DNA from: Hydrangea macrophylla
Taxonomy: Eukaryota; Streptophyta; Magnoliopsida; Cornales; Hydrangeaceae
NCBI GenBank assembly: GCA_033977485.1
Contig: CM066995.1
Coordinates: forward strand, 44,141,736 to 44,205,735
Reading direction: 5' to 3'
DNA: 64,000 nucleotides
The notes under the pieces are model-generated. The model saw nothing but the letters and a program-made list of their open reading frames with translations. It was not told the origin of the DNA and did no database searches. Position 1 is the first letter of the stretch. Every line of letters starts with the position of its first letter. Below, piece by piece: positions 1 through 11,300 of this stretch. Position numbers and translations under genes: made by a program.

Positions 1-10
1 TCCTCCCTTA
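1..10 (-). other. Polypurine tract of the Tekay element (3' end)
   Basis: On the minus strand this reads TAAGGGAGGA, just downstream of the gag-pol stop and a GGGGACGAAAT stretch typical of the 3' end of Del/Tekay elements. The polypurine tract primes plus-strand DNA synthesis, so the 3' LTR should begin directly outside the window. Confidence 0.6.
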
Positions 11-41
11 AACAGGATTTCGTCCCCGAAATCAAGACTAA

Positions 42-3000
42 CTAGTCCTGAAACAACTCCGGGTACTTCTTCCTCATATCAGCTTCAACTTCCCACGAGG
101 CTTCGTTCTCATCATGGTGATTCCACTGAACCTTCACCAACGGGATATCTTTATTCCTCAGCTTCTTGATACTCTGATCCAAAATCTTCACGGGCCTTTC
201 CTTGTAAGAAACGTTATGACTCGTCTCAATATCGTCATAACTAACCACATGTGAGGGGTCTCGTATGTACTTCCTCAACATACTCACGTGAAACACGTTG
301 TGAACCCCAGACATTTTCGGTGGTAGCGCCAGTCGATAAGCTACTTTCCCGACACGATCCAAAACCTCAAACGGTCCGATGAAACGCGGAGCTAACTTCC
401 CTCTCTTGAGACCAAAACGTACCGCTCCTCGGGTTGGTGAAACCTTAAGGAGTACGTGATCCCCAATACTAAACTCCAATTCCTTCCGGCGTCGATCAGC
501 ATAACTCTTATACCGACTCTGAGCAGTTCTCATTCTTTCCTTTACCAAAGAAATCTTCTCGTTGGTTTCTCTAACCAAGTCTGGTCCCAACAATTCTGAG
601 TCCCCAACCTCTGCCCAACACAATGGGGAACGACATGGTCGTCCGTACAATGCTTCGAACGGAGCCATACCGATACTCGCGTGATAGCTGTTGTTATAGG
701 CAAATTCAACCAACGGCAAGTGTGTCTCCCAAGATTCTTCAAAATCGATCACACAAGCCCTGAGCATATCTTCCATGATCTGGTTAACACGTTCAGTTTG
801 CCCATCCGTCTGAGGGTGAAAAGCAGTACTCATCTTGAGCGAAGTTCCCATAGCTTCTTGCAGACTTTCCCAAAATCCAGAGGTAAAACGCGCGTCACGG
901 TCTGACACTATTGACACAGGTGCACCGTGAAGTCGCACAACTTGTTGTATGTACATCCGGCTCATCTTCTCTACCGGGTATGTCATACTATAAGCAATGA
1001 AATGAGCTGACTTCGTCAATCGATCCAAGATTACCCAAATGGCGTCATGATTCTGCTGCGATCGAGGTAATCCTACTACAAAGTCCATCGTAATGTGTTC
1101 CCACTTCCAACCAGGGATAGGTAGCGGTTGCAACAATCCTGACGGTCTCTGATGTTCAGCTTTGACTTGCTGACACGTCAAACACTTGGATACAAATTCG
1201 GCCACGTCTTTCTTCATACCTTCCCACCAGAAATTTCTCTTCAGATCTTTGTACATCTTCGTTCCTCCCGGGCGAACTGTATATCTTGACTTATGCGCTT
1301 CTTCCAGGATATCCTTCCTTAACTCTTCATTACCTGGCACACATAATCTATTCCTGCACCGATATCCTCCATCGACTCCCACTTTCCATTCTGTCGGGTC
1401 TTTTTCTGACATCTTCACGAACCACGTTTGAAACTTCTCATCTTCTTTCTGAGCTCCAATAATGCGGTCGATAAGAACAGGCTGTAGGATAAGACATCCG
1501 AACAATTGTCCTTCTCCTTCTTCAGCACCCTGTACATCGAATTCCGCCAAGGTCTCCAATGCTCGCCACTCTCTAACCATCAAGGAGGCAATCGTCCCAC
1601 GAGTCTGTCGACTCAACGCATCAGCGACCACATTAGCTTTACCCGGGTGGTATTCTAACGTGAAGTCATAATCTTTGATCAGCTCCATCCATCTGCGCTG
1701 CCTCATGTTCAACTCTTTCTGCGTGAACAAGTATTTCAAACTCTTGTGATCGGAGAACAAATCAAACTTCTCACCGTAGAGATGGTGTCTCCAAATCTTG
1801 AGTGCGAAAACTACTGCTGCCAACTCCAAATCATGAATGGGATAGTTTAATTCATTCGGCTTCAGCTGTCTGGATCCATAGGCTATAACTCTGCCATCTT
1901 GCATAAGTACACACCCTAACCCTTGATATGATGCGTCACTAAAGATAGTGAACTTCTCATCAGGCTTGGGTATTGCTAGTACCGGTGCGGTAGTGAGTCT
2001 TTCTTTCAACTCTAGAAAGGCTCGCTCATGCTTCTCTGTCCATTCGAACTTCAAGTTCTTCTTCGTCAACCCAGTTAAAGGTGCTGCTATCTTTGAGAAT
2101 CCCTCAACGAATCTCCTGTAATAGCCTGCGAGTCCAAGAAAACTCCGAACTTCTGTAGGGTTGCTCGGTCTAACCCAATTTGATACAGCATCAGTCTTGG
2201 ACGAATCCACTAAAATTCCTTGAGATGACACCTTGTGTCCCAAAAATTTCACTTCTTGCAACCAGAACTCACACTTACTGAACTTGGCATACAACTGATG
2301 GTCCTTGAGCGTCTGCATCGCAATCCGTAGATGTTGCTCGTGTTCTTCTCCTGACTTAGAATAGATCAAAATATCATCTATAAAGACGATGACAAACTGA
2401 TCCAAATAAGGTTTGAACACTCTGTTCATCAGATCCATAAACACTGCCGGGGCGTTCGTCATTCCAAACGGCATTACCAGGAATTCATAATGACCATATC
2501 GGGTTCTGAAAGCAGTCTTAGGTATGTTTTCCTTCCGTACCCTCAACTGATGATATCCCGACCTCAGGTCTATCTTGGAAAATGTCGTAGCTCCTTGTAG
2601 TTGATCAAACAAATCGTCAATCCGAGGCAAGGGATACTTGTTCTTGACAGTTACTCGGTTCAATTCTCTGTAGTCGATACACAGTCTAAGTGTCCCGTCC
2701 TTCTTCTTTACGAATAACACCGGTGCTCCCCAAGGCGATGTACTTGGACGTACAAAACCTAGGTTCTCGAGCTCTTGAACTTGTTCCTTCAATTCCAATA
2801 GTTCTGTGGGGGCCATTCTGTAGGGAACCTTGGTGATCGGTACGGTACCCGGTATAAGTTCAATGCAGAACTCTATACTCCTCTCGGGCGGTAGACCAGA
2901 AACGTCTTGAAATACTTCCTCAAAGTCCTTGACTACAGGTATAGACGAAGCTGTCACCTCTGTACTGACGACTTCGATGTTGGCTAAGCATCTTGTAAGG

Positions 3001-4517
3001 AACATATCTCCCGAAGGGTTACATTGAAAATCAAAGGGTTGATTCTCATTGTCGGGGAATGTAATTCTCTTCCTCGCACAATCCAACTTCACTTGATTCT
3101 GAGAGAGCCAATCCATTCCTAGGATTATGTCGAACTCCTTCATTAATAGGACAATCAACCTAGCAGGGATTTCACGGTCTCCTAACCGTAAGGGACAATC
3201 CTTGCACACGTGTCCTAATCTGACTGCAGCTCCTAGTGGCGAGGTAGCCTTCAAAGCTTTCTCTAAGCGATGAGGTAAAATACCCAATCTCCGAATTGTA
3301 TTAACAGATATGAACGAAAGAGCAGCACCCGTATCAAATAACACTTTAACATGGGAGTTAAACAGAGTTAATGTACCTTCTACTGCTTGCTGATCAGGTT
3401 GAGCTTCTCCATAATTCCCTTCTTCATACGCAGTTCCATCATATCCAGCGGCATCAGGGATAACAGCATTCAAGCGAGTCTGACCCTGTTGACCATAAGT
3501 CACCTGCTTAGGAGCAGTACAGAACCTGCTGATGTGACCTGGTTCACCACAGTTGAAGCAGACTATCCCTTGCTGAGTAGCACGCCTTGGTGCCTTGCAA
3601 TCACGAGCCAAATGTCCAGGGTTGCCACAGTTGAAACACTTTCCACTACTACTTCCTTCGCCTACTCGAGGTTGAGTCGGATAGGTAATAGCCTGGGTCT
3701 TCTTGCTTCCGTCGAAATTCCTCTTCTGCCCTTGGGTACGATTCATTGGTGGTCTATTCCCAAAATTACCCCTTTGAGGCGGTCGGAATTCAAATTGTTT
3801 TCGGCTCACTCGAGCATCCTCTTCCAGATCAGTAGCCAAACCAATAAGTCCTTCAAACGATTTATCCAGGTGGCCGAGAGTCAAGCGGCGAATCTGCGGT
3901 GTCAGCCCTTGATTATATTTGCGGATCTTCTTCTCTTCAGTATCAACCAGGTGTGGAGCAAACCGAGACAGTCTTTCGAACTGTGTGGTGTACTCTTGCA
4001 CCGACTTGGTTCCTTGCGTCAGGTCCATGAATTCCTTCTCTCTTCTGTGCCTCTCCGTAGCCGGGAAATACTTCTCCAAAAATCTCCCCTTGAACGCAGT
4101 CCACGTCATTCCCGCTGCAGCTCCATTCCCGATAGTAGCTATGACCGAATCCCACCAATCTGCGGCAGCATCGGTCAACTGAAATGTAGCTAATCTTCTC
4201 TTGTCTATCTCGTTGCATTGGACAGCTTCGAACATCCGGTCCATCTGTCTCAACCATTGTTCCGCTTTCCAGGGTTCCGCGGTACCCGCAAATTGTTCGG
4301 GCCTTAGAGCACGGAATCTTTCTAGCAACTTGTCTCCCGTTTGACGGTCTCTTCGATTGTCGTTCGTATTACCGATTCTTTCTAACCGTCTGATAAATGC
4401 TTCAAACATCCCTGTAGGATCGGCAGCTTCGGGTGCTCCCTCGATCAGATTCCTGTTTCTCCTGACTCCTCCAGCCATTCTATGCATGATAGTGGTAGTA
4501 GAATGAGAAACATGCAT
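42..4517 (-). CDS. Gag-Pol polyprotein of a Tekay-type chromovirus, uninterrupted (1491 aa)
   Basis: Encodes the structural and enzymatic proteins of a Ty3/gypsy retrotransposon in one frame. In order: retrotransposon Gag domain (about residues 80-190), two CCHC zinc knuckles (294-307 and 320-333), aspartic protease with DTG at 395-397, reverse transcriptase (about 560-780, active site VFIDD near 711-715), RNase H (D861, E898, D923), integrase zinc region (1075-1115), integrase core (D1145, D1206, E1242) and a C-terminal chromodomain (about 1440-1488) that in this group guides integration to heterochromatin. There is no frameshift or internal stop. One oddity: the second histidine of the integrase HHCC finger, normally in the motif IHPG, is arginine (VRPG, near residue 1082). 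Translation may start at Met14 (MAGG) rather than Met1, because Met1 lies only three bases from the duplicated target site of the solo LTR insertion. The protein could be functional, but its 5' leader is now separated from it by about 24.6 kb. Confidence 0.95.
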   Translation of the reverse strand: MHVSHSTTTIMHRMAGGVRRNRNLIEGAPEAADPTGMFEAFIRRLERIGNTNDNRRDRQTGDKLLERFRALRPEQFAGTAEPWKAEQWLRQMDRMFEAVQCNEIDKRRLATFQLTDAAADWWDSVIATIGNGAAAGMTWTAFKGRFLEKYFPATERHRREKEFMDLTQGTKSVQEYTTQFERLSRFAPHLVDTEEKKIRKYNQGLTPQIRRLTLGHLDKSFEGLIGLATDLEEDARVSRKQFEFRPPQRGNFGNRPPMNRTQGQKRNFDGSKKTQAITYPTQPRVGEGSSSGKCFNCGNPGHLARDCKAPRRATQQGIVCFNCGEPGHISRFCTAPKQVTYGQQGQTRLNAVIPDAAGYDGTAYEEGNYGEAQPDQQAVEGTLTLFNSHVKVLFDTGAALSFISVNTIRRLGILPHRLEKALKATSPLGAAVRLGHVCKDCPLRLGDREIPARLIVLLMKEFDIILGMDWLSQNQVKLDCARKRITFPDNENQPFDFQCNPSGDMFLTRCLANIEVVSTEVTASSIPVVKDFEEVFQDVSGLPPERSIEFCIELIPGTVPITKVPYRMAPTELLELKEQVQELENLGFVRPSTSPWGAPVLFVKKKDGTLRLCIDYRELNRVTVKNKYPLPRIDDLFDQLQGATTFSKIDLRSGYHQLRVRKENIPKTAFRTRYGHYEFLVMPFGMTNAPAVFMDLMNRVFKPYLDQFVIVFIDDILIYSKSGEEHEQHLRIAMQTLKDHQLYAKFSKCEFWLQEVKFLGHKVSSQGILVDSSKTDAVSNWVRPSNPTEVRSFLGLAGYYRRFVEGFSKIAAPLTGLTKKNLKFEWTEKHERAFLELKERLTTAPVLAIPKPDEKFTIFSDASYQGLGCVLMQDGRVIAYGSRQLKPNELNYPIHDLELAAVVFALKIWRHHLYGEKFDLFSDHKSLKYLFTQKELNMRQRRWMELIKDYDFTLEYHPGKANVVADALSRQTRGTIASLMVREWRALETLAEFDVQGAEEGEGQLFGCLILQPVLIDRIIGAQKEDEKFQTWFVKMSEKDPTEWKVGVDGGYRCRNRLCVPGNEELRKDILEEAHKSRYTVRPGGTKMYKDLKRNFWWEGMKKDVAEFVSKCLTCQQVKAEHQRPSGLLQPLPIPGWKWEHITMDFVVGLPRSQQNHDAIWVILDRLTKSAHFIAYSMTYPVEKMSRMYIQQVVRLHGAPVSIVSDRDARFTSGFWESLQEAMGTSLKMSTAFHPQTDGQTERVNQIMEDMLRACVIDFEESWETHLPLVEFAYNNSYHASIGMAPFEALYGRPCRSPLCWAEVGDSELLGPDLVRETNEKISLVKERMRTAQSRYKSYADRRRKELEFSIGDHVLLKVSPTRGAVRFGLKRGKLAPRFIGPFEVLDRVGKVAYRLALPPKMSGVHNVFHVSMLRKYIRDPSHVVSYDDIETSHNVSYKERPVKILDQSIKKLRNKDIPLVKVQWNHHDENEASWEVEADMRKKYPELFQD

Positions 4518-4525
4518 GCAACAGT

Positions 4526-5510
4526 TGTCACGCCCCGACGTAGCATAAATAAGGAAAGCGTTTAATTTCCTTTATGGACCCGTAGGTCGCGACAGTTTGA
4601 AGGATCGATTCCGTCCCAAACGTCAACAACAAAACATAATAATCAGAGTAAAGCAATCAAGGCTTACAAAAATTTTCTATCTTATTACATCTTATAAACC
4701 GGGGTCAACTAAGGCACAGACCGCCTTGAAAATAAAATAATAACTTAGAGTCTGTTACAGTCATCCTTAAAACAAAACAGTTCATAACTTAAAACAGATA
4801 AACTTAAAACATATAATAAATAGTTTCTCGTCCCAACAGCAGCCATTCTTAATTAGCATAATCGTAGGATTCCTCCTGATTGTAACCTGAAAAGCCTGAA
4901 CACGAATGTCCAGGACGCATCAACGTCGTCAGCTTCAAGAAGCTGGTGAGTATTAAAAACATAACTTTGAATGTAAAACATACCAACTTACCTTTTTCCA
5001 ATTCCCATTTAAATCCACAAGTTTATTATTGAAGTAAGGAGCTCATTTAGAAAACATTCACAACATTATTTAAAGAGGGTAATTTAAACAGATGGGACCG
5101 TGTATGAGAACAATGCACCACACTCATCTTGCCGACGCTTTTCTCTCGACAGCCACAACAACCCACTATCCTACTCCTGGTATCTTTGAAACACTCAGAT
5201 AGCCACACTTTAGCAACGGGGCGCCAGGGAGTGTCCAGTTTGCCTCACACTTTGGTCCGGGGTACCAGAGAGTGTCCAATGCCTCACACTTTGAATACCC
5301 TAACCGCCATGCAAATACCGGGGCAACCCCTCACACAGTATCCAGACTTGAGTTATCAGGGAGTGTCCGTAGGCCACACTTTAGCACTACCATGGGTGCC
5401 AGGGAATGTCCGAGTTCGGCTTCACACACTTTAACGCTTCCATGGGCGTCAGGGAGTGTCCTTATTTGCCACCGTCGCATTTCAAAGATACCCTCTTCCA
5501 CAATCGCAAC
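4526..5510 (-). mobile_element. Solo LTR of the Tekay family, first part
   Basis: Starts TGTCACGCC like the Tekay 5' LTR at 30200 and matches it base for base over most of its length. It is preceded by ACAGT (4521-4525), and the same five bases follow the second part at 29135-29139. No primer site follows it and it abuts gag-pol, so it is a solo LTR left by recombination of a second same-family element, not the host's own LTR. The continuation is at 27189-29134; total length is about 2.93 kb without the insertion. Confidence 0.85.
5204..5461. repeat. Tandem ACACT...AGTGT inverted-repeat modules in the Tekay LTR
   Basis: About five modules, each opening with CACACTTT and closing with AGGGAGTGTCC (AGGGAATGTCC in one), enclose 15-25 bp of variable sequence. 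ACACT and AGTGT are complementary, so each module is a loose hairpin. The same array is in the other LTR copy at 30880-31137. Confidence 0.7.
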
Positions 5511-5764
5511 TGCAAAGCGGGGGTATTTGTAAAATACAACCGCGCTAAAGGAAAGAATTGTATTAATTTTTATCACAACTTCCCATGTTATCCGCAATTT
5601 GCATTGCAAGGCTAATTTCTATACACTATGATTAATCTATGATAAGTTGTATTGTTTTAGCTGTTGTTTGTGCAGATTACTGCTGTGTGGACTAAACAGA
5701 TGAACATCAGAATAAATGGAATGCTGGAATGCAAACAAAAAGAAGTCAAAGCTAAAATGTGAAG

Positions 5765-5874
5765 TTCGATCGCTCTAAGAAGGTTCGATCGATCGAGCGT
5801 TCGATCGCTTGAAGAGTGTTGAAGCGCTTGAAGAGTAAGGGTTCGATCGATCGAGATCTGTTCGATCGATCGAA
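5765..5874. repeat. Cluster of paired 14-bp CGATCG palindromes, LTR cluster 1
   Basis: Six 14-bp units of the type TTCGATCGATCGAA. Units at 5765, 5800 and 5842 are each followed by a second unit after exactly 5 bp (5784, 5819, 5861). Arms vary slightly (GCTCTAA, GCTTGAA, GATCGAG). The same cluster is in the 3' LTR near 25796-25905. Confidence 0.9.
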
Positions 5875-6371
5875 CGGGGTATTTCCAGTAACATTTACGT
5901 GCGCAGCAGATGCGGGTTTTTAACCCTAGCTTCTTAGGTTTTTTATATATATGCGTTTTGTACACGTCCATAGGGACGCCCACTTTTATTTTTTCACAGT
6001 TTTAGAAGGAGAGATAGAGAGTTGGCTTGGTTTTTGTAGGTTTTTCATTGAATATTCGTATTGTGGATTGGATTTCTTGAAGTTTATACAAGTATTCTTC
6101 ATTCCAGGTTAACTATATATCACGTATTTACATTCTACAGTTCGTAAGCGTAGTTTAATTGCTCATATCGTAGTATTGCATGCTAAATATTGTCAAAACC
6201 ATTGTTTTTAGATTTTTAATGAAAAACTCGCAACCAAATAGGGTAGTAATGTTTTCTTACGTTAAAACTAATTCTGTGACACTTCAGACGATGTCTGAGT
6301 AGTCCCAGGTTGGGAGAACACGATGAAACAGTGATCTCCAGCCTCTGCCATGCAGCAGAATAATCACTGTG

Positions 6372-6490
6372 TTCGATCGATCGAAGTCAGTTCGATCGAT
6401 CGAACCAGAGACAGTCAATCGATCGAAGTCAGTTCGATCGATTGAGGGATGAAGGTCTTCGATCGATCGAAAGCGCGTCGATCGATCGAA
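6372..6490. repeat. Cluster of paired 14-bp CGATCG palindromes, LTR cluster 2
   Basis: Three pairs: 6372/6391, 6414/6433 and 6458/6477. In each pair the second unit starts 19 bp after the first, leaving a 5-bp spacer (GTCAG, GTCAG, AGCGC). Repeated in the 3' LTR near 26403-26521. Confidence 0.9.
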
Positions 6491-7158
6491 CTCTCGGATT
6501 CTTGAGGATGTTCCCTGCAGTATTCCAGGACTTTTTGTTTTAGGACTTGTTATCATTCTGTCCCAAATAAATGCTCAGTTTGTCAAAACAGTTTTAAAAC
6601 TAAAGCCCTAAGGCATTTTCTTTCAATACATTTTGCAAACCATCTTCAATGCTAACACCATTGAGGATGCGAGTCTTAACTATTGGATTAAACCGCTTTC
6701 GAGTATTTTAATTTAACTGTGATGATATGGTCCCGGTCATGAAAGGGCCATAGAATCTTTATCTTTTGAGGAATACGGAAAACTGTAGGTAATGTACTCC
6801 TTTGTGCTTCAAGGCAAATGCATGGTAGATGGCTAGGTTACTGTGGATTCGTGTAATCCCAACACTTTCTTTTTAATTTTAAACTCCTTAATTCAAAGTA
6901 CTGTTTTAATTAGTTAAGTTCGATTGTTTAGTTTATTTTAATCATTTTCATTAGTAATCCTTGTTTGTGGAACTTCGTGTTCCGCACCATCATTCAACCT
7001 TAGTTATTTTATTTTGTTTTCTTTAGAGGTTAGTCTAATTCGATAGGTCAACACCTTCCCTGTGGGATCGACCTGGTCTTACCAGATATTACTTGCACGT
7101 CTACCTACACTTGGGTATTGCACAAGAGCGCACAAGATTTTTTCGCGTGTCAAGTTTT

Positions 7159-7176
7159 TGGCGCCGTTGCCGGGGA
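7159..7176 (+). other. Primer binding site of the Athila-type element (tRNA-Asp type)
   Basis: TGGCGCCGTTGCCGGGGA starts six bases after the 5' LTR end. This is the usual Athila primer site, complementary to the 3' end of a tRNA-Asp, and primes minus-strand synthesis. Confidence 0.85.
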
Positions 7177-7291
7177 AGGCGACGATCAATTCCTTAGATT
7201 ACCTCAGTCTCTCTTCATCTCTTTCTTTTTTTATTTTCTCTTCTTTTCAGTTCTTTTGGGTAAGTTCTCACCCTAGGGACCCTCTCAGTTC

Positions 7292-8335
7292 ATGTCCGAG
7301 AATTCCATTGAAGGAATTTTTGGAAATCCTTTCTATCTGTCTGACTCTGAAAGCTCCATCAACCCCATAGCCACTCCAACTGCATCAATGGATGATCATC
7401 AGAGTGAAAATGGTGACAATGTTGTGGTACCAATCGATGAGGCACTCCGTCCTCTTTGCGATCTCATGCAACCAGAACATGCACCTACGCCCTCTTGCAT
7501 TCAAATCCTACCGCATAATGGCGAATTCCAGTTTCGCAATGGGATGATTCAACTGCTTCCCACTTTTCATGGGATGGAAAGCGAGAAGGCGTATTTACAT
7601 GTCATCGATTTCGAGGATGTTTGCAAAACATTCTCGCAAACTTGTCCTAGGGAGGTGACGCATTTAATGCTATTCCCCTTCACTTTGAAAGATAAAGCGA
7701 AGGCGTGGCTCCACTCCCTAAAACCTAATTCAATTTTCACCTGGCATGCGATGCGTACCGCGTTTTTGAAGAAATTCTATCCTACTCGCATGACCACAGA
7801 CCTTCAGCGTCAAATCAATTCCTATAAACAAAAGAGCAATGAAACCTTCACACAAGCGTGGGAGCGTTTCAAAGATTTGCTTCTCTCGTGCCCACACCAT
7901 GGGTTTGAGAAATGGCGAACGATCAGCTTCTTTTATCAGGGATTGAATGGTGAAACAAAGAAGTTGGTGGAAACGATGAGCTCGGGACCATTTCTGCGTA
8001 AAAACACTGAAGAGGCCGAAGCCCATTTCGAATGGTTAGCTGAATACGCTCATGAATGGTCAAATTCTGACAATATCTCACGCTCACAGATATCCTGTGT
8101 AGAGGAGAAAAGCCTATACCAGCTAACCAATGAAGATCACCTCATGACTAAGTATGCTGAGCTGGCAAAGAAGGTAGAGGAGTTAAGTATGAAAGGAGAG
8201 AGCTCTAGGCAAGTCTTGCCTGAAGAACCATGTGGCACATGCAACATGTTGGGACATACAACTCAATATTGTCCTAATGTGCCACATTTTCAAGAGCAAG
8301 CCCCTATAGAGATGAATGCCATGCAAAGTTTTTGA
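7292..8335 (+). CDS. Athila-type Gag (347 aa before an in-frame TGA)
   Basis: Structural protein of the virus-like particle. The retrotransposon Gag domain spans about residues 85-260 and a single CCHC zinc knuckle is at 314-327 (CGTC...GH...C). The frame ends at a TGA at 8333-8335, but the same frame then stays open through the whole pol region to 12853, and the sequence right after the stop is Asn/Gln-rich, as is usual between Athila gag and pol. The stop therefore splits one gag-pol frame. It could be a recent inactivating point mutation or a readthrough site. The start at 7292 is the first ATG that gives a full Gag, about 115 bp after the primer site. Confidence 0.9.
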   Translation: MSENSIEGIFGNPFYLSDSESSINPIATPTASMDDHQSENGDNVVVPIDEALRPLCDLMQPEHAPTPSCIQILPHNGEFQFRNGMIQLLPTFHGMESEKAYLHVIDFEDVCKTFSQTCPREVTHLMLFPFTLKDKAKAWLHSLKPNSIFTWHAMRTAFLKKFYPTRMTTDLQRQINSYKQKSNETFTQAWERFKDLLLSCPHHGFEKWRTISFFYQGLNGETKKLVETMSSGPFLRKNTEEAEAHFEWLAEYAHEWSNSDNISRSQISCVEEKSLYQLTNEDHLMTKYAELAKKVEELSMKGESSRQVLPEEPCGTCNMLGHTTQYCPNVPHFQEQAPIEMNAMQSF

Positions 8336-11300
8336 GGGGCGGGGAATTCCAACAATAATTTTCAAAATAACAATAGATGGAATCACCCCGGTTTTGATTG
8401 GAGAAATAATGCTGGGGCCCAAAATCAATATCAACAGCAGCCCTACAACAACAATCAATATCAAGGGCAAAACAATAGGCCAGCCCAGCATTACAATCAA
8501 AACAGAACTAATAATTACAATCAAGCTCAACCCTCCAATGCACCACAAACCAATGCCTATGTGCCCCCGCACAAGAAAGTACAAGAGGAGGAGCCACTTG
8601 CTAATGCCAATCTAACGCAGCAACTCATCCAAATGATGAGTAGAATGTCTGCTACATTAGAGAGGATAGATGCACGGCAAGAGAGCTCAGGAGGAACATT
8701 CCCTGCTCAACCACTTCAGAACCCCAAGGGACATAACAATGGTCCTAACAATCAAGAACATGCTAAAGCTGTGGCTACACTGAGAAGTGGAAAAATCATA
8801 GAGAAAGGCATGCCTCCGTCCACTCCCGAAGTGTACGATGAGGAGGAAGTGGTGGATAAAGAAGTTGAGCTACCATCTACTCAAGAGGAGGAGCAGTCTA
8901 CCAATGACAAACCAATCAAGGCAAACATTGAAGCTCCTCGAGTAGAAGAAGAAGTTGAGCGAAGGCCTGGGAAGGAGTCTATTAAGGAGGAACCACCAAA
9001 ATGCCCCTTCCCTGCACCTTATCCTCAACGGTTGAAGAAACCCAAGAATGAGACAAAGAATCAGGAGTTTCTGGAACTGTTTAAGCAAGTTAAGATTAAC
9101 CTTCCACTCCTAGATGCTATCAAACAAGTGCCGGCCTATGCTAAGTATCTCAAAGATCTATGCACGGTCAAGAGGAGGCAAAGCGTGAAGAAACATGCTT
9201 ATGTCGCATGTCAAGCCAGTGCGATCATTCAAAATGAGTTGCCTCCAAAACTCAAAGATCCCGGCACACCTACGGTCTCATGCAGAATTGGGAATCAAAA
9301 GATAGACAACGCACTCCTCGATTTAGGAGCAAGCGTGAACCTGCTGCCATACTTAGTCTATAAACAGCTAGGGTTGGGTGAACTCAAACCCACTCGAGTT
9401 GCTTTGCAATTGGCAGACAGATCTGTGAAGTACCCTAGAGGGGTATTGGAGGACGTCCTTGTCCAAATAGACACTTTTGTATTTCCGGTTGATTTCGTGA
9501 TATTGGACACAGAACCTGTGTCTAATCCTGGTGCACATATCCCGGTTATTTTTGGACGTCCATTCCTCAACACCATTGATGCCACAATCAAGATTAGAAC
9601 TGGTATCATGACTATCGTATTCGGGAACATGACGTTGAATATCAAGATCTTCTCTAATCCCCGACCTGAAGAATACGATGATGAGGAAGAAATCCATTAT
9701 ATAGACACGGTCATTGAAGATGAAGTTGACTTGGTCGACTATAAAGATCCTTTGGAAGTTGTGATGACTCAATTTGGCGATATTTATCAGCCTGCAGAGT
9801 CCATCCCATTGGATGCTGACTTGAACCAGACGTGTCTTATGATGGATACGAAAGAGGAGGATAGAGCCGATTGCATGTGGATACAGCCATATGAACAACT
9901 GCCTCCTAAAACCAAGTTGGTAATGCCCTCTAGTTTCCAGTTTCCGGAGTTAGAATTGAAGGAGCTTCCCAAAGAGCTAAAATACGCATTCCTAGGGACT
10001 GGAAAAACTTATCCTGTGATCATTTCATCTGTATTAATTCATGAACAGGAAAGTAAGCTAGTGGAAATGCTTACCAAGCATAAGGATGCTATGGGATGGA
10101 CAATTGCTGACCTCAAAGGCATAAGCCCATCCATATGCACGCATAAGATATATCTGGAGGAAGACGCTAAACCCTCAAGGCAAATGCAAAGGCGTCTGAA
10201 CCCTAACATGCAAGAAGTAGTTAAAAAGGAAGTGCTTAAACTACTTGATGTTGGGATGATATATCCTATATCTGATAGTCCTTGGGTTAGTCCTACCCAA
10301 GTAGTTCCAAAGAAAGCAGGCATAACGGTCATCCCGAACAAAGATGGTGAATTGGTACCAACACGTGTTCCCACTGGATGGAGGATGTGTATTGATTACA
10401 GGAAGTTAAATACTGTGACCCGAAAGGACCATTTTCCTTTGCCATTTATGGATCAAATGCTAGAACGCGTGGCGGGTCACAAGTATTACTGCTTCTTGGA
10501 TGGATACAGTGGATATAATCAAATTGAGATTGCTCCTGAAGATCAGGAGAAAACCACATTCACGTGTCCATTCGGTACTTTTGCCTACCGACGAATGCCG
10601 TTTGGCCTATGCAAGGCACCAGCTACCTTTCAGCGGTGCATGCTGAGTATATTCAGTGACATGGTCGAAAACATCCTTGAAGTTTTCATGGATGATTTTT
10701 CAGTATTCGGCCATAGCTTCGAAGATTGCCTTAGCAATCTCGAGCAGGTTTTAATGAGGTGTGAGGACAAACACCTAGTCTTGAATTGGGAGAAGTGTCA
10801 CTTCATGGTGACCAAGGGAATAGTTCTCGGCCACATAATATCCGATGAAGGCATTCAAGTGGATAAGGCTAAAATCGACATAATCTCAAATTTACCTGTC
10901 CCCCGTACAGTAAGAGACATCTGTTCATTCTTGGGGCATGCAGGTTTTTATCGTCGATTTATCCAAAATTTCAGTGCAATTTCTCGACCCCTTTGTCAAC
11001 TTCTTGTCAAAGATGCACCTTTCGAGTGGTCAGAGAGTTTCCAAAAGTCCTTTGAGGATCTAAAAGATCTCCTCACCTCCGCACCTATAATACAGGCACC
11101 CGACTGGAGCTTGCCTTTTGAATTAATGTGCGACGCTAGTGATTACGCCATTGGCGCAGTCCTAGGCCAGAGAAAGGACAATAAGCCACATGTGATATAC
11201 TACGCCAGCCGAACCTTGAATGACGCTCAAATGAATTACACTACCACTGAGAAGGAGCTGCTGGCTGTAGTATTCGCCCTGGACAAGTTTAGGTCTTATC

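Larger units (their letters stand above)
5511..7152 (+). repeat. 5' LTR of the Athila-type element
   Basis: Begins TGCAAAGCGG and ends CGCGTGTCA. The copy at 25542-27183 has exactly the same length and differs at six positions by my reading. Contains two clusters of paired TTCGATCGATCGAA palindromes (5765-5874 and 6372-6490). As the 5' LTR it should hold the promoter, but I could not place a TATA box or transcription start with confidence. Confidence 0.95.

Noticed and set aside
3387..4193. 268-aa plus-strand ORF
   Set aside because: It is antisense to the gag region of the Tekay polyprotein and has no recognisable feature of its own.
4526..5510. This LTR as the 5' LTR of the gag-pol at 42-4517
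   Set aside because: No primer site lies between it and gag-pol, and ACAGT flanks the reconstructed LTR on both sides. The true primer site and 5' LTR are at 30180-33162.
5765..6490. Palindrome clusters as a CRISPR array
   Set aside because: Spacers are 5 bp, repeats are 14 bp and perfectly palindromic, and the context is a plant LTR with no cas genes.
7159..7176. tRNA gene fragments at the primer sites (7159, 30180, 38015, 54530)
   Set aside because: They are short complements of tRNA 3' ends next to LTRs; no cloverleaf can be formed around them.
8870..9972. Minus-strand ORFs opposite Athila pol
   Set aside because: They are shadows of the long pol frame with no independent support.
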